DNA of 64,000 nucleotides from contig NZ_VTTH01000002.1 in NCBI RefSeq assembly GCF_008831265.1, positions 496,001 through 560,000 of the forward strand, written 5' to 3'. Position 1 is the first letter of the stretch; each line of letters begins with the position of its first letter. The notes beneath the pieces were generated by a model. The model worked only from the letters and a program-made list of their open reading frames with translations, ran no database searches and was not told the DNA's origin. The stretch is from Lacisediminimonas profundi (GTDB lineage Bacteria > Pseudomonadota > Gammaproteobacteria > Burkholderiales > Burkholderiaceae_D). Below are positions 17,424 to 26,315 of this stretch, one piece after another. The position numbers and the translations under genes are program-made.

Positions 17424-18321
17424 TTTTCGGGGTAGTGAGGCCATATATGAAGTAGCTGATGAGGAACACCGCTGCCAGCATGGTCGTGGCAATCGCGCTG
17501 CCATATCCCCATAGCGAGAAGGTGAACGCCTGCCGGTAGACGTAGAAGTTGGTCACCTCGGTCACTTCACCCGGGCCACCGTCGGTCATGATGAAAATCA
17601 GCGGGAAGGCCTTCACGCTATCGATCAGGATGAAGAGGCCCGCGACGACCAGCGTCGGCATGATGAACGGCAGCCGGACATGCCAGAATATCTGCCAGCG
17701 GCTGGCGCCATCGATCCGGGCCGCCTCGATCGGACTTTCCGGCACCATCTGCAGCGCCGCCAATGACATCAGCATGGCGAAAGGAAAGTGCTCCCAGGTG
17801 CCGGCAAATACGATCGCCCAGAGCGCGGTGGATGGATTGGTCAACAGCGGCCCGACCGGCAGTCCGATCCAGGCCAGGGCCCGGTGGATCGGACTGATAT
17901 CGACCGTAAACAAGGCCAGCCAGGTGATGCCCACCACGATCGGGGGCAACACCATGGGTATCAGCATTCCCGAGCGCGCCCATAGCCTCATTCTGGTGTT
18001 TTCGTTGAGCAGCAGGGCAACACCAAGGCCTGCAAGCATTTGCAGCACCACTGATGCGATGGACAGTTTGATCTGCACCACGACGGAGTGCGTAAAGCGC
18101 GGGTCCTCGAGCATCTCGACGTAGTTCGCAAAAGGCTTGTCGAAATTCCACGCCGTGCCGGGCACCGCGAGATTCAGCGGCGTCAAGGAGGTCAGCACCA
18201 GGTACAGCGCCGGCGCAGCGGTCAGGACGACAAGAATCGCCAGCGCCGGAAGCAATCCGACGAACAACTGGCGATCCCGTCTCTCGGACCAGCCGCCCGG
18301 CTTGATGCTCAAAGATGCCAT
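17407..18321 (-). CDS. Sugar ABC transporter permease (MalF type)
   Basis: The 304-residue permease has about six membrane segments; the first is LFVGLLPALAILVVLTAAPALYLVL near residue 25. The EAA loop reads IEAARIDGASRWQIFWHVRLPFIMP near 215. The start at ATG 18321 is preferred to the GTG two codons earlier because AGGG is spaced ~7 nt from it. It starts 9 bp after the binding-protein gene. It pairs with the second permease to form the membrane channel. Confidence 0.92.
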   Translation of the reverse strand: MASLSIKPGGWSERRDRQLFVGLLPALAILVVLTAAPALYLVLTSLTPLNLAVPGTAWNFDKPFANYVEMLEDPRFTHSVVVQIKLSIASVVLQMLAGLGVALLLNENTRMRLWARSGMLIPMVLPPIVVGITWLALFTVDISPIHRALAWIGLPVGPLLTNPSTALWAIVFAGTWEHFPFAMLMSLAALQMVPESPIEAARIDGASRWQIFWHVRLPFIMPTLVVAGLFILIDSVKAFPLIFIMTDGGPGEVTEVTNFYVYRQAFTFSLWGYGSAIATTMLAAVFLISYFIYGLTTPKNGAPN

Positions 18322-18330
18322 TGCCACGCC

Positions 18331-19761
18331 CTAGATCTTGATGCCTGCGCGCTTCAGGTCGGCGATGGCAGCTACTTGCGCCTGCTTCATCGACTCCTTC
18401 GCGCTCATCTGACCCGAGATGATCCGTCCCAGGGCTTGATTGAGCTGGACGTTGATCTGCGGGTAGGCCGGGACCGTCCGATATTTCATGTGGCCCTGTT
18501 CGCCAAGCTTGATCGTGTCGAGCACGATCTGCCCGGTGTCCTGGCCGTTGACGGTGATCAGCTTGCGGTATTCGGGAGCGTCGAAGATCGATCGGCGCGT
18601 CACCGATCCGAGCCCCTTCTCCTTGACCATCCGATTGAGAAGCGCCTTTGAGGTAGCCCATTTGATGAACTCCCAGGCGGCATCCTTGTTCTTCGAGCCA
18701 ACCGGAATTCCCCAGCCGTGCGACGCGATCCCGGGGAACCTGCCCTTGGGTCCACGTGGATACAAGGAGAACCGAAGCGTGGACGCCACCTTGGAGTTGG
18801 ACTCCATCATGGACATGCCGCCGGAATGCGTCTGGAGCGAGTGGTTGGCCTTGCCGGCCCGGATCAGCTCCCCGGTCTGCCCATAAGACATGCCACCTGC
18901 GCCAGGCGGGCCGAACTTGCTGACGATGCGCGCCAACTGCTCGGCTGCCACGATCGCCTCGGGTGTATCGAGCGTAGGCATGAGGTCATCCGGCGGTGCG
19001 CGGAACACGTTGCCGCCATACCCTTGCAGGAACGGCGGGTACCAGAAGCCCCAGTGATTGTCAGCCAGGAAGCCGTCCACGCCGTCCTTTTTGTGAACGA
19101 CGCCGAGGCTGCGTTCGAGCTCGTCGAAGGTATCGGGCATCGCCAGGCCGTTCGCCTTGAACAAGTCGAAGCGACTGGCAATGGCCATTCCCGAGTCGGT
19201 CACCCAGGGGATGCCGTGCGTGACGCCTTTCCTGTCCTTCAGGGGACTTACGGCGCCTGGCAGGAAGTCCGCGAAATCAAAGTCAGCAGCCGTTTTGTTG
19301 CGGTCGTTGATATAGGGATCAAGCGGCGTCAGCCAACCGTTCCCGATCCACCGGTTGGTGAACACGAAGGTGATGTTGAGGACGTCGTATCCGCTGCCCT
19401 TGGTCGACAGTTCGAGGTCGGCGCGCTGGTTATACACCTGCAAGCCCGGCGTGTCGTAATTGACCTTTGCGCCGGTCGCCTCGGTGAATTCACTGATGTA
19501 GTCGGCGAGCAGGGCCGGATACCGCGCGCTCCAGCACGACACATTCAGCGTCACGCCGCTGAAGCGCTTGGCCTGCGCCATGACAGCCGGCGCAGCCAGC
19601 CCAAGACCAGCCGAGGCCAGCGCCGCGGCACCTGCACCGAGCAGCTTGCGCCTGTGCGGACTGAGCGGCCCTGCATCGGGGGACAAGGACATCGCCCCCT
19701 CCCCCGCAACTGGATCGCATCCGGACTTCGAAGAAAGGGTCGTCTTGGGCACCTGCGTCAT
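18331..19761 (-). CDS. Extracellular solute-binding protein, family 1, with Tat-like signal
   Basis: The 476-residue sugar-binding lipophilic-signal protein feeds the ABC importer from the periplasm. The N-terminus carries a twin-arginine motif (PHRRKLLGAGAAALA, residues ~35-50) followed by a hydrophobic stretch and an AQA cleavage-like site near 63. The body has family 1 features such as EFTEATGAKVNYD and late AAWEFIKWATS. ATG 19761 has AGGAG ~7 nt upstream, so the long ~30-residue pre-Tat extension is kept. It is first in the transporter operon, downstream of two LacI-type operators. Confidence 0.9.
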   Translation of the reverse strand: MTQVPKTTLSSKSGCDPVAGEGAMSLSPDAGPLSPHRRKLLGAGAAALASAGLGLAAPAVMAQAKRFSGVTLNVSCWSARYPALLADYISEFTEATGAKVNYDTPGLQVYNQRADLELSTKGSGYDVLNITFVFTNRWIGNGWLTPLDPYINDRNKTAADFDFADFLPGAVSPLKDRKGVTHGIPWVTDSGMAIASRFDLFKANGLAMPDTFDELERSLGVVHKKDGVDGFLADNHWGFWYPPFLQGYGGNVFRAPPDDLMPTLDTPEAIVAAEQLARIVSKFGPPGAGGMSYGQTGELIRAGKANHSLQTHSGGMSMMESNSKVASTLRFSLYPRGPKGRFPGIASHGWGIPVGSKNKDAAWEFIKWATSKALLNRMVKEKGLGSVTRRSIFDAPEYRKLITVNGQDTGQIVLDTIKLGEQGHMKYRTVPAYPQINVQLNQALGRIISGQMSAKESMKQAQVAAIADLKRAGIKI

Positions 19762-19848
19762 GTTCGTCTCCTGGCTATGTGTGGCCTGATCTACGGTCAG
19801 CTGCGTCGGATCGATATGCGAATCATTTTTCGCCCATCGACAAGATTA

Positions 19849-19878
19849 ATGTTAGCGTTACCAAATCATATCCGTCAA
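19849..19878 (-). promoter_or_regulatory. Promoter with LacI-type operator for the ABC transporter operon
   Basis: On the minus strand a -35 TTGACG (19878-19873) and -10 TAACAT (19854-19849) are 18 bp apart. The operator TGTTAGCGTTACCA at 19850-19863 fits the LacI-family consensus TGNNANCGNTNNCA exactly and covers the -10 and spacer. The same geometry is seen at 12851-12879. Confidence 0.65.
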
Positions 19879-19997
19879 GTGACTTTTCAGATATTTTTTT
19901 GGATCAATTTGAAGACAAATTGGCTCACCATCGCACGTATTTATCACTATGAGCGGCTGCAGAATCAGGCGCCCTGCAACCGAGTGACACACTCCAA

Positions 19998-20018
19998 ATG
20001 ATAGCGGACATCATTTTT
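19998..20018. promoter_or_regulatory. Distal LacI-type operator
   Basis: ATGATAGCGGACATCAT (19998-20014), with the following T-run, matches the sulfatase-operon element at 12851-12870 in 17 of 20 positions. It lies ~120 bp upstream of the transporter promoter and could serve as an auxiliary operator for DNA looping. The rest of 19762-20117 shows no gene. Confidence 0.5.
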
Positions 20019-20117
20019 AGGAGCATACTGTCAATCGGCCTCAGTCAAAAATCATCCGTATCGTGGTGAGCGATGCGCATGAGAACTTGTTGTGCTGTCA
20101 AATTGTAATGTCAGCGG

Positions 20118-20240
20118 TCAACAGGGATTGGCATTTTTCTCATTTTTTCTGGCATTTTGCAGCCCTGCCCGCAGTGAATCGCTGGTCAGCGTAAAGCGAC
20201 GGTGGCGCTGCATGATCCGGTCGAGGATGGCATCGCCGCA
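20118..20240 (-). pseudogene. Remnant of an IS21-family istB C-terminus
   Basis: A minus-strand reading frame contains DAILDRIMQRHRRFTLTSDSL, which resembles the C-terminal helix region of IstB ATPase helpers of IS21 elements. The preceding residues (to 20330) do not look like IstB and cover a short tandem repeat. The frame stops at 20118. No istA, no terminal inverted repeats and no N-terminal istB were seen, so this is a decayed fragment. Recognition is from pattern memory and moderate. Confidence 0.45.
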
Positions 20241-20288
20241 CGGCCCGGCACAGGCGCGCAGGCAGCCGAAAGCGTTCAATGCGCTGAC

Positions 20289-20326
20289 GAAGATGTGAAC
20301 AGGAAGATGTGAACAAGAAGATGTGG
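20289..20326. repeat. 14-bp tandem repeat (2.7 copies)
   Basis: Units GAAGATGTGAACA(G/A) at 20289-20302 and 20303-20316 are followed by a partial unit to 20326. It lies between the istB remnant and the anion transporter gene. Confidence 0.75.
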
Positions 20327-20399
20327 TCACGGCGGCCAGCGGTCCGCCCGATGCTGGAGCCGGCGTAAATCACGCAGCCGGCATGCCGCCATCGCAATC

Positions 20400-21794
20400 T
20401 CAGAAGGGTGTGATTTTCAGCAGCGCCAGCAAGGCCCAGGCGGTCAATACCAGGATGCAGACAATATCGAGCGCCAGGCCTGCCCGCAGCATGACCCGCT
20501 GCGGCACGTGCCCCGTCCCGAACACCAGGGCGTTAGGCGGGGTTGCCACCGGCAAGGCAAAGCCACAGGATGCCGCAAGAGCCACCACGACGACCAGGAT
20601 CTCCGGGGGCAAGCCCATTTGAACCGCGACCGCCGCAAAAACCGGAACCAGCAAGGCCGCTGCGGCCGTGTTGCTGGCGAATTCGCTGAGCAGCACCATG
20701 AAGGCGGCCACGACCAGCAGCATGGTCCACGGCGCAGCGCCCTGCAATGCGCCGGCCACCTGCTGCCCAAGGACCACCGATGCGCCTGATGCGCCGAGGA
20801 TCTCGCCCAGCGCCAGTCCGCCTCCGAACAGCAGCAGAACGCCCCAATCAGTATGCTCCACCACGTCCCGCCAGGTGACCAGTCCAAGCGCCACCACTGC
20901 GACGACTGCAGCCACGGCAAAGAAGGTGTCCGGGCTCTGTATGCCCATCGCCTTCAAAGGCGCGGCGCCAAAAATCCAGCCCAGCGCGGTCAGGGCGAAC
21001 ACCAACAGGGTCAGGACGCGCGCGCCGGTCCAGGGCACGTCATCCATGACAATCTCGATGCTCCGGTTCAGTTGTGGACGCAGCACCAGCCACAAGGTCA
21101 GCACCATCAGCGGCATCAGCGCCAGCACCAGGGGAATTCCTATCCACAGCCATTCTGCAAAATCGATGCCCGCCGCGCGCGCGGCAATGGCATTGGGTGG
21201 CGAACCCACCAATGTGCCGATGCCGCCGATGCTGGCCGCATAGGCAACGCCCAGCAGGACAAAGGCGAATGTCCGGCGGTCGCTACGGAGATCAAGTGGA
21301 CTGAGTATTCCAAGGGCCAGTGGCAGCATCATGGCCGCCGTCGCGGTGTTGCTGATACCCATGGAGAGGACGGCCGTGACCGCAAACAGCAGGTAAACCG
21401 CGCGGCCCAGGTGGCCGCCCGAGAGCACCAGCAGCGCTACCGCCATCTTGCGATCCAGTTGCTGGACCCTCAGTGCGGTCGCCAGCGCGAATCCGCCGAG
21501 GAACAAAAACACAATGGGGTCGGCAAAGGGAGCAAGGGCGCTGGTGGTGGTCAGGCCCGGGAAACCCAGCAACAAGCCACCCAGCGGCACCAGTAGCGCG
21601 GTCACAGCGAGGTGCAATGCTTCAGTCAGCCAAAGCACCCCGATGAACACCAGCAGGCACAAGCCTTTCCTGACGGCAGGCTCGAAGGGCAGCCACAGGT
21701 ACATGCCAGCAGCCAGGCCAAGCGCCAGCAGCACGATCAAGCCGGTGCGAAGCGCCGAAAACCGCGGGTTTGCCGCTTCGGAATCAGGATTCAT
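20400..21794 (-). CDS. DASS-family (SLC13-like) sodium:anion symporter
   Basis: The 464-residue inner-membrane protein has about 11-12 membrane segments and two copies of the family SNT motif: SNTATAAMMLPLALG near residue 150 and SNTAAAALLVPVFA near 380. Typical substrates are dicarboxylates, citrate or sulfate. ATG 21794 is used because upstream in-frame codons run through low-complexity non-homologous sequence. It is next to the sulfatase island but has its own spacing and could be independent. Sulfate or dicarboxylate transport would both fit, and the sequence does not decide. Confidence 0.85.
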   Translation of the reverse strand: MNPDSEAANPRFSALRTGLIVLLALGLAAGMYLWLPFEPAVRKGLCLLVFIGVLWLTEALHLAVTALLVPLGGLLLGFPGLTTTSALAPFADPIVFLFLGGFALATALRVQQLDRKMAVALLVLSGGHLGRAVYLLFAVTAVLSMGISNTATAAMMLPLALGILSPLDLRSDRRTFAFVLLGVAYAASIGGIGTLVGSPPNAIAARAAGIDFAEWLWIGIPLVLALMPLMVLTLWLVLRPQLNRSIEIVMDDVPWTGARVLTLLVFALTALGWIFGAAPLKAMGIQSPDTFFAVAAVVAVVALGLVTWRDVVEHTDWGVLLLFGGGLALGEILGASGASVVLGQQVAGALQGAAPWTMLLVVAAFMVLLSEFASNTAAAALLVPVFAAVAVQMGLPPEILVVVVALAASCGFALPVATPPNALVFGTGHVPQRVMLRAGLALDIVCILVLTAWALLALLKITPF

Positions 21795-21939
21795 GCGGGC
21801 TTGTTGGTGACCGGAATGTGGATGCAAAGAGGGAGCAGAAAGTGTACCGGACAAGTGTAGCCGACCACATGCGCATTGCCGACATCGGGCGCCCGCTTTC
21901 GGCCAACTTCCTCTGGCCAATTTCAAGAAACCCGGAAAC

Positions 21940-21972
21940 AAAAAAGCCGACCCTTGTGGGGTCGGCTTTTTT
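21940..21972 (-). terminator. Intrinsic terminator after tRNA-Val
   Basis: A perfect 8-bp stem GCCGACCC / GGGTCGGC flanked by A6 and T6 lies ~30 bp downstream of the tRNA-Val gene on the minus strand. The A/T symmetry makes it bidirectional. Confidence 0.85.
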
Positions 21973-22002
21973 GCTGAGCGTCGGTGAAACCGCTTCGAAT
22001 GT

Positions 22003-22079
22003 TGGTAGGCACGATTGGACTCGAACCAACGACCCCTACCATGTCAAGGTAGTGCTCTAACCAGCTGAGCTACGCGCCT
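22003..22079 (-). tRNA. tRNA-Val (GAC)
   Basis: The 77-nt minus-strand gene has acceptor stem AGGCGCG/CGTGCCT, D arm TAGCTCAG..GAGC, and anticodon stem CTACC/GGTAG. The loop TTGACAT gives anticodon GAC. The T loop is TTCGAGT and CCA is encoded. It lies between relA and a terminator. Confidence 0.95.
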
Positions 22080-22153
22080 AAAGAACGAAATTATAGCGAC
22101 CTTTTATTTGCCGCGCCAGTGTTTTGTTTCCTGACTGATTTTTTCGATGTGAC

Positions 22154-24397
22154 CTATTGCCGCCGCGCCTCGTACACCCCCGTTACTTCCCTGATTGTCG
22201 ACAGCGCCTTCTGCAATTGCGCGGTCGAACTGATCTCGGCGGTGAACCCCATCCGCGCCTGGCCCTTGGCGCTTTGCGTGCTGACGCCGATCACGTTGAT
22301 CTTCTCGCGCAGGAATATCTCCGATATGTCGCGCAGCAGGCCTTGGCGGTCGCCGGCCAGCACGAAGATATCGACCGGATAAACTGTTTCGCTGCCGGGC
22401 GTGCCCCATTCGCAGGCGATCACCCGCTCGGGGGCGTGCTGCATCATCTCGGCAAAATTCTTGCAATTGGCGCGGTGGATGGAAACGCCCTTGCCGCGGG
22501 TAACGAAGCCGACGATGGAATCCGGCGGCGCCGGCTTGCAGCAACGCGCCAGTTGCGTCATCAGCCCTTCCGTGCCAACCACCAGCACGCCCGATTTTGC
22601 GCCCTGCACCACGCTCGATGCGCGGCTCTTGCGGGCCACCACCGCGTCGTCCGGATTGATCTCCTTCGGCGGCTCCTCGTGCAAGGCCTGCTCGACATGG
22701 CGCAGGCTGAACTGATCCTTGCCAACCGCGAGGAACAGGTCTTCCACCTTGCCGAAACCGAGCTTGTGGGCGAGTTCGTCGAGATTGACCGCAGTCCTGC
22801 CCTCGCGCTGCAGCGTCTTTTCTATGATTGCCCGCCCGGCCGACAGGGTCTCCTGCTGTTCCACCGCATTGAACCAGGCCCGGATCTTGGAGCGCGTGCG
22901 CGCGCTCGCCGCGTAGGTGGGGCTGAGCCAGTCGCGCGAGGGGCCAGCCGCCCCCGATGCCGCCTGCTCCCCTTTTGCGGTGATGATTTCAACTGTCTGG
23001 CCGTTCTTGAGCGGCGTATTCAGCGGCACCATCACGCCGTCCACGCGCGCGCCGCGGCAGCGGTGACCGACATCGCTGTGCAGGTGGTAGGCAAAGTCGA
23101 TCGGCGTGGCGCCGGCCGGCAGTTCGATCACGCGCGCCTGCGGCGTCAGAACGTAGATATGGTCGTCCAGCGTCGCCGACTTCAGCTTCTCGACCCATTC
23201 GTGCTGCAAGTCGTCGGGGCCGACCACGCTGTCGACCACTTCGCTCTTCCAGGCCAGCAGTTGCCGCAGCCAGGCGATCTTCTCATCGTACTTCTTCGCC
23301 TGCGAGGTCGAGCCGCCACTCTCCTTGTAGCGCCAGTGCGCCGCCACGCCATACTCGGCGAAGTGATGCATTTCCCTGGTGCGTACCTGCACCTCCAGCG
23401 CGCGCCCGTCGTCGCCAACGACCACCGTGTGCAGCGATTGGTAGCCATTGGGCTTGGGGCGGGAGATGTAGTCGTCGAATTCCTTCGGTATTGGCGTCCA
23501 GATGTTGTGCACGATACCCAGCACCGTGTAGCAGGTGCGCACGTCATCGACGATCACGCGAAACGCGCGCACGTCGTACAACTCGGAGAATTCGAGCGAC
23601 TTGCCGCGCATCTTCGACCAGATGCTGTAGATGTGCTTGGGACGTCCGTTCACTTCGGCCCTGATTCCGGCGGCCGCCAGTTCGGACTTGAGCCTTGCGA
23701 TCGCCTGGGCGACGAAAGCTTCACGCTCGAGGCGCTTTTCCTCCAGCATGCGGGCGACCAGCTTGTACGATTCCGGCTCCATGAAGCGGAACGACAAATC
23801 TTCCAGTTCCCACTTCAATTGCCAGATGCCAAGCCGGTTCGCCAGCGGCGCATACAGTTCGAAGGTTTCGTGCGCGTATCTTTCGGTGCGCTCATCCTGC
23901 AGCTTGTGCTCAGCGAAAAAGCGCAGCGTCGTCAGCCGTGAGGCCAGCCGGACCAGCACCGCGCGCATGTCGGACGCCATCGCCAGCAGCATCTTGCGCA
24001 GGGCCTCGACCTGCCCGGCCGCGCCCGGCGGCAGGTCGCGTGTGCGGCCCGCCTCGCGATGCGCAAACGTCATCTCGTGCAGCCGCATCAGCCGCTGTAT
24101 GCCGCCAACGAAGTCGGCAGTCTCGCGGCCGAAATGCTTCTCTATCGTGTCCAGGAATTTCGGGTCGAACACATGCAACTCGAACAGCAAGGCGGCAATG
24201 CGGGTATCAGCGTCCGAGGACAACTGCGCCAGCACCGTGGCCACCTGCTGCGAGAACTCGAGCGCATCCTGCCCGGTGCGCAACACCTGCCCGGAATAGA
24301 CCGGACGAACGAACTCCAGCGCAGCCAGTACCCGGGCTGCGTCTGCTTCGGACAGCCCGGTAGTCAGCTGTGACTGTTCAGTGGCAAATGAAACCAT
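22154..24397 (-). CDS. relA: GTP pyrophosphokinase RelA
   Basis: The enzyme makes (p)ppGpp from ATP and GTP/GDP on ribosomes holding uncharged tRNA. The 747-residue protein has a degenerate N-terminal HD domain: the position of the HDxxED hydrolase motif reads FELHVFDP, so it is RelA (synthase only), not SpoT. The synthetase domain spans ~235-370 (RPKHIYSIWSKM; PKPNGYQSLHT), the TGS domain follows near 415-475 (VLTPQARVIELPAGATPIDFAY), and a C-terminal ACT domain ends the protein. It precedes tRNA-Val on the same strand. Confidence 0.93.
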   Translation of the reverse strand: MVSFATEQSQLTTGLSEADAARVLAALEFVRPVYSGQVLRTGQDALEFSQQVATVLAQLSSDADTRIAALLFELHVFDPKFLDTIEKHFGRETADFVGGIQRLMRLHEMTFAHREAGRTRDLPPGAAGQVEALRKMLLAMASDMRAVLVRLASRLTTLRFFAEHKLQDERTERYAHETFELYAPLANRLGIWQLKWELEDLSFRFMEPESYKLVARMLEEKRLEREAFVAQAIARLKSELAAAGIRAEVNGRPKHIYSIWSKMRGKSLEFSELYDVRAFRVIVDDVRTCYTVLGIVHNIWTPIPKEFDDYISRPKPNGYQSLHTVVVGDDGRALEVQVRTREMHHFAEYGVAAHWRYKESGGSTSQAKKYDEKIAWLRQLLAWKSEVVDSVVGPDDLQHEWVEKLKSATLDDHIYVLTPQARVIELPAGATPIDFAYHLHSDVGHRCRGARVDGVMVPLNTPLKNGQTVEIITAKGEQAASGAAGPSRDWLSPTYAASARTRSKIRAWFNAVEQQETLSAGRAIIEKTLQREGRTAVNLDELAHKLGFGKVEDLFLAVGKDQFSLRHVEQALHEEPPKEINPDDAVVARKSRASSVVQGAKSGVLVVGTEGLMTQLARCCKPAPPDSIVGFVTRGKGVSIHRANCKNFAEMMQHAPERVIACEWGTPGSETVYPVDIFVLAGDRQGLLRDISEIFLREKINVIGVSTQSAKGQARMGFTAEISSTAQLQKALSTIREVTGVYEARRQ

Positions 24398-24431
24398 GTC
24401 TTCTTCTCTCGATCGCAGCCGGGGCTGCGAA

Positions 24432-25298
24432 CTATTCCTTCAGGAAGCCAGCAACAAGGCTGATCTGGTCCTGATGCTGCAGGGTCGGCGCATGGCCGAC
24501 GTCCGGAATTTCCAACAGCCGCGCACGCGGCCCCCGCTGGGTCATTTCCTTGGCAGTCTCCACACCAAGCAGGTCGGATTGCTGCCCCCGTATCAGCAAG
24601 GTGGGACAGGCAATTGCATCGTAGGCCGCCCACAGCGCCGCTTCGGACTGGCTGGCAATCTCGGGCGTGATCGCCCGGATCGCGTCGGCCACGCGAAGAT
24701 CGTAATTGCGGGTCCACATTCCGTCTTCATCTTGCCGCAATACATCGGTCGCCAGCTTGCGCCATTCGTCATCGCCATGTTCGCCGAAAGGTGCCGATAT
24801 CATCCGGATATAGGCTATCGCTTCTTCCAGTTGCCTGAAGCGCACCGGCTGGCCAATGTACTCGCCTATGCGCGCCAGCGCAGCCGGATTGACCAGGGGA
24901 CCGACATCATTGAGCACCAGCCTTGCAATCGGCGTGCCCGCCAGCGACGCCAGCAACATGCCGATCAGGCCACCCATCGAGGTACCCACCCAGGCCACCT
25001 GCTCCACCCCCAGCCGGGCCACCAGCGTAACCATGTCCGCGACATATTGCGGCAGTTGGTAATGCGCAGGATTGCGCAGCCGGTCCGAGCGTCCGCGCCC
25101 GACCACGTCGGGACAGATCACCCGGAAGTCAGCGCACAGTTCTTGTGCAAGCGCGTCGAAATCATCCGACACACGGGTCACGCCGTGAACGCAGATCACG
25201 ACATCGGGATTGTCCGGCCGGCCCCATTCCTTGTATGCCATCCGATGCAAGCCGGAAGGTGACAGGCACTGGACGGTACGTTGGATGGCAGCGGTCAT
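24432..25298 (-). CDS. Alpha/beta hydrolase
   Basis: The 288-residue protein has the alpha/beta-hydrolase fold. The oxyanion region is VICVHGVTRVSDDFD, the nucleophile elbow GTSMGG near residue 110, a late Asp region, and the catalytic His in PDVGHAPTLQ near 270. The substrate is not evident; epoxide, ester or enol-lactone hydrolysis are all possible. It starts 35 bp before relA on the same strand and could be cotranscribed. ATG 25298 is used; an ATG at 25337 is an alternative, neither with a strong ribosome-binding site. Confidence 0.82.
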   Translation of the reverse strand: MTAAIQRTVQCLSPSGLHRMAYKEWGRPDNPDVVICVHGVTRVSDDFDALAQELCADFRVICPDVVGRGRSDRLRNPAHYQLPQYVADMVTLVARLGVEQVAWVGTSMGGLIGMLLASLAGTPIARLVLNDVGPLVNPAALARIGEYIGQPVRFRQLEEAIAYIRMISAPFGEHGDDEWRKLATDVLRQDEDGMWTRNYDLRVADAIRAITPEIASQSEAALWAAYDAIACPTLLIRGQQSDLLGVETAKEMTQRGPRARLLEIPDVGHAPTLQHQDQISLVAGFLKE

Positions 25299-25403
25299 GT
25301 GGTGAGCAGTAGTACTACGGGTGGGCGTAGCCGCCATTTTACCGGTCGTTGCATTTAAAATCCGGGAAGGCACAACCATCATCCTCCACCACAAGGAAAT
25401 AAC

Positions 25404-26207
25404 ATGCAAAGCTCATCCAGCTCATCGCTCAGGGGCAAGACCGCCCTGGTCACCGGTTCGACCTCGGGCATCGGCCTGGGGATTGCCCGCTCGCTGGCGG
25501 CACAAGGCGCCAATATCGTCTTCAACGGCTTTGGCGATGCTGCCGCAATCGCGGCATTGCAGTCCGAGGTGGCATCCGGGTTCGGGGTGAAAACTTTTTA
25601 CCACGGCGCCGACATGTCGAAGCCGGAGCAGATTGCCGACATGATGCAGGCTGCGGCAAGGGAATTCGGGCAAGTCGATATCCTGGTGAATAATGCCGGC
25701 ATACAGCATGTTGCCAACATCGAGGATTTTCCGGTCGAGAAATGGGATGCGATCATCGCCATCAACCTGAGCTCGGCATTCCACACCACGCGCCTGGCGC
25801 TGCCGGCAATGAAAGCCGCCAACTGGGGACGCATCATCAACATCGCGTCGGCCCACGGCCTGGTGGCATCGGCCCAGAAGTCTGCCTATGTCGCCTCCAA
25901 GCACGGCATCGTCGGCCTGACCAAGGCGACGGCGCTGGAGACCGCGACCACCGGCGTCACCTGCAATGCAATCTGCCCGGGCTGGGTGCTGACCCCGCTG
26001 GTGCAGAAGCAGGTGGACGCGCGCGCTGCGGCTGGCGGCATTTCGAATGATGAAGCGAAGAAGGACCTGCTGTCGGAAAAGCAGCCATCGGGTGAATTCG
26101 TCACGCCGGAACAACTGGGCGAACTGGCTGTGTTCATGTGCAGCGCTGCTGCCAACCAGGTGCGCGGGGTTGCCTGGAACATGGATGGTGGCTGGGTCGC
26201 GCAATAA
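25404..26207 (+). CDS. 3-hydroxybutyrate dehydrogenase (SDR)
   Basis: The 267-residue short-chain dehydrogenase oxidises (R)-3-hydroxybutyrate to acetoacetate with NAD+. It has TGSTSGIGLGIA (cofactor), NNAGIQHV, the catalytic Ser in INIASAHG, YVASK (Tyr and Lys), and the family-typical C-terminus VRGVAWNMDGGWVAQ. AAGGAAA precedes the ATG. It converges with genes for a 3-oxoacid CoA-transferase, which would activate the acetoacetate. Together they suggest polyhydroxybutyrate turnover. Confidence 0.92.
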   Translation: MQSSSSSSLRGKTALVTGSTSGIGLGIARSLAAQGANIVFNGFGDAAAIAALQSEVASGFGVKTFYHGADMSKPEQIADMMQAAAREFGQVDILVNNAGIQHVANIEDFPVEKWDAIIAINLSSAFHTTRLALPAMKAANWGRIINIASAHGLVASAQKSAYVASKHGIVGLTKATALETATTGVTCNAICPGWVLTPLVQKQVDARAAAGGISNDEAKKDLLSEKQPSGEFVTPEQLGELAVFMCSAAANQVRGVAWNMDGGWVAQ

Positions 26208-26222
26208 CTCTGCGCTACGCTG

Positions 26223-26269
26223 GGGCACAGGCTGGCAAGCCTGTGCCCGCCCTCAGGAACCGGGCGGGG
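26223..26269. terminator. Paired hairpins between convergent genes
   Basis: A perfect 11-bp stem (GGGCACAGGCT at 26223-26233 with AGCCTGTGCCC at 26238-26248) is followed by a CCCGCCC/GGGCGGG stem ending near 26269. There is no T-run. The position between two converging stop codons suggests transcript-end structures for both sides. Confidence 0.5.
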
Positions 26270-26315
26270 GTGGGTTCAGTTCACGCCCCACCCTCCCCCT
26301 CGCCGCCCTGGATGA

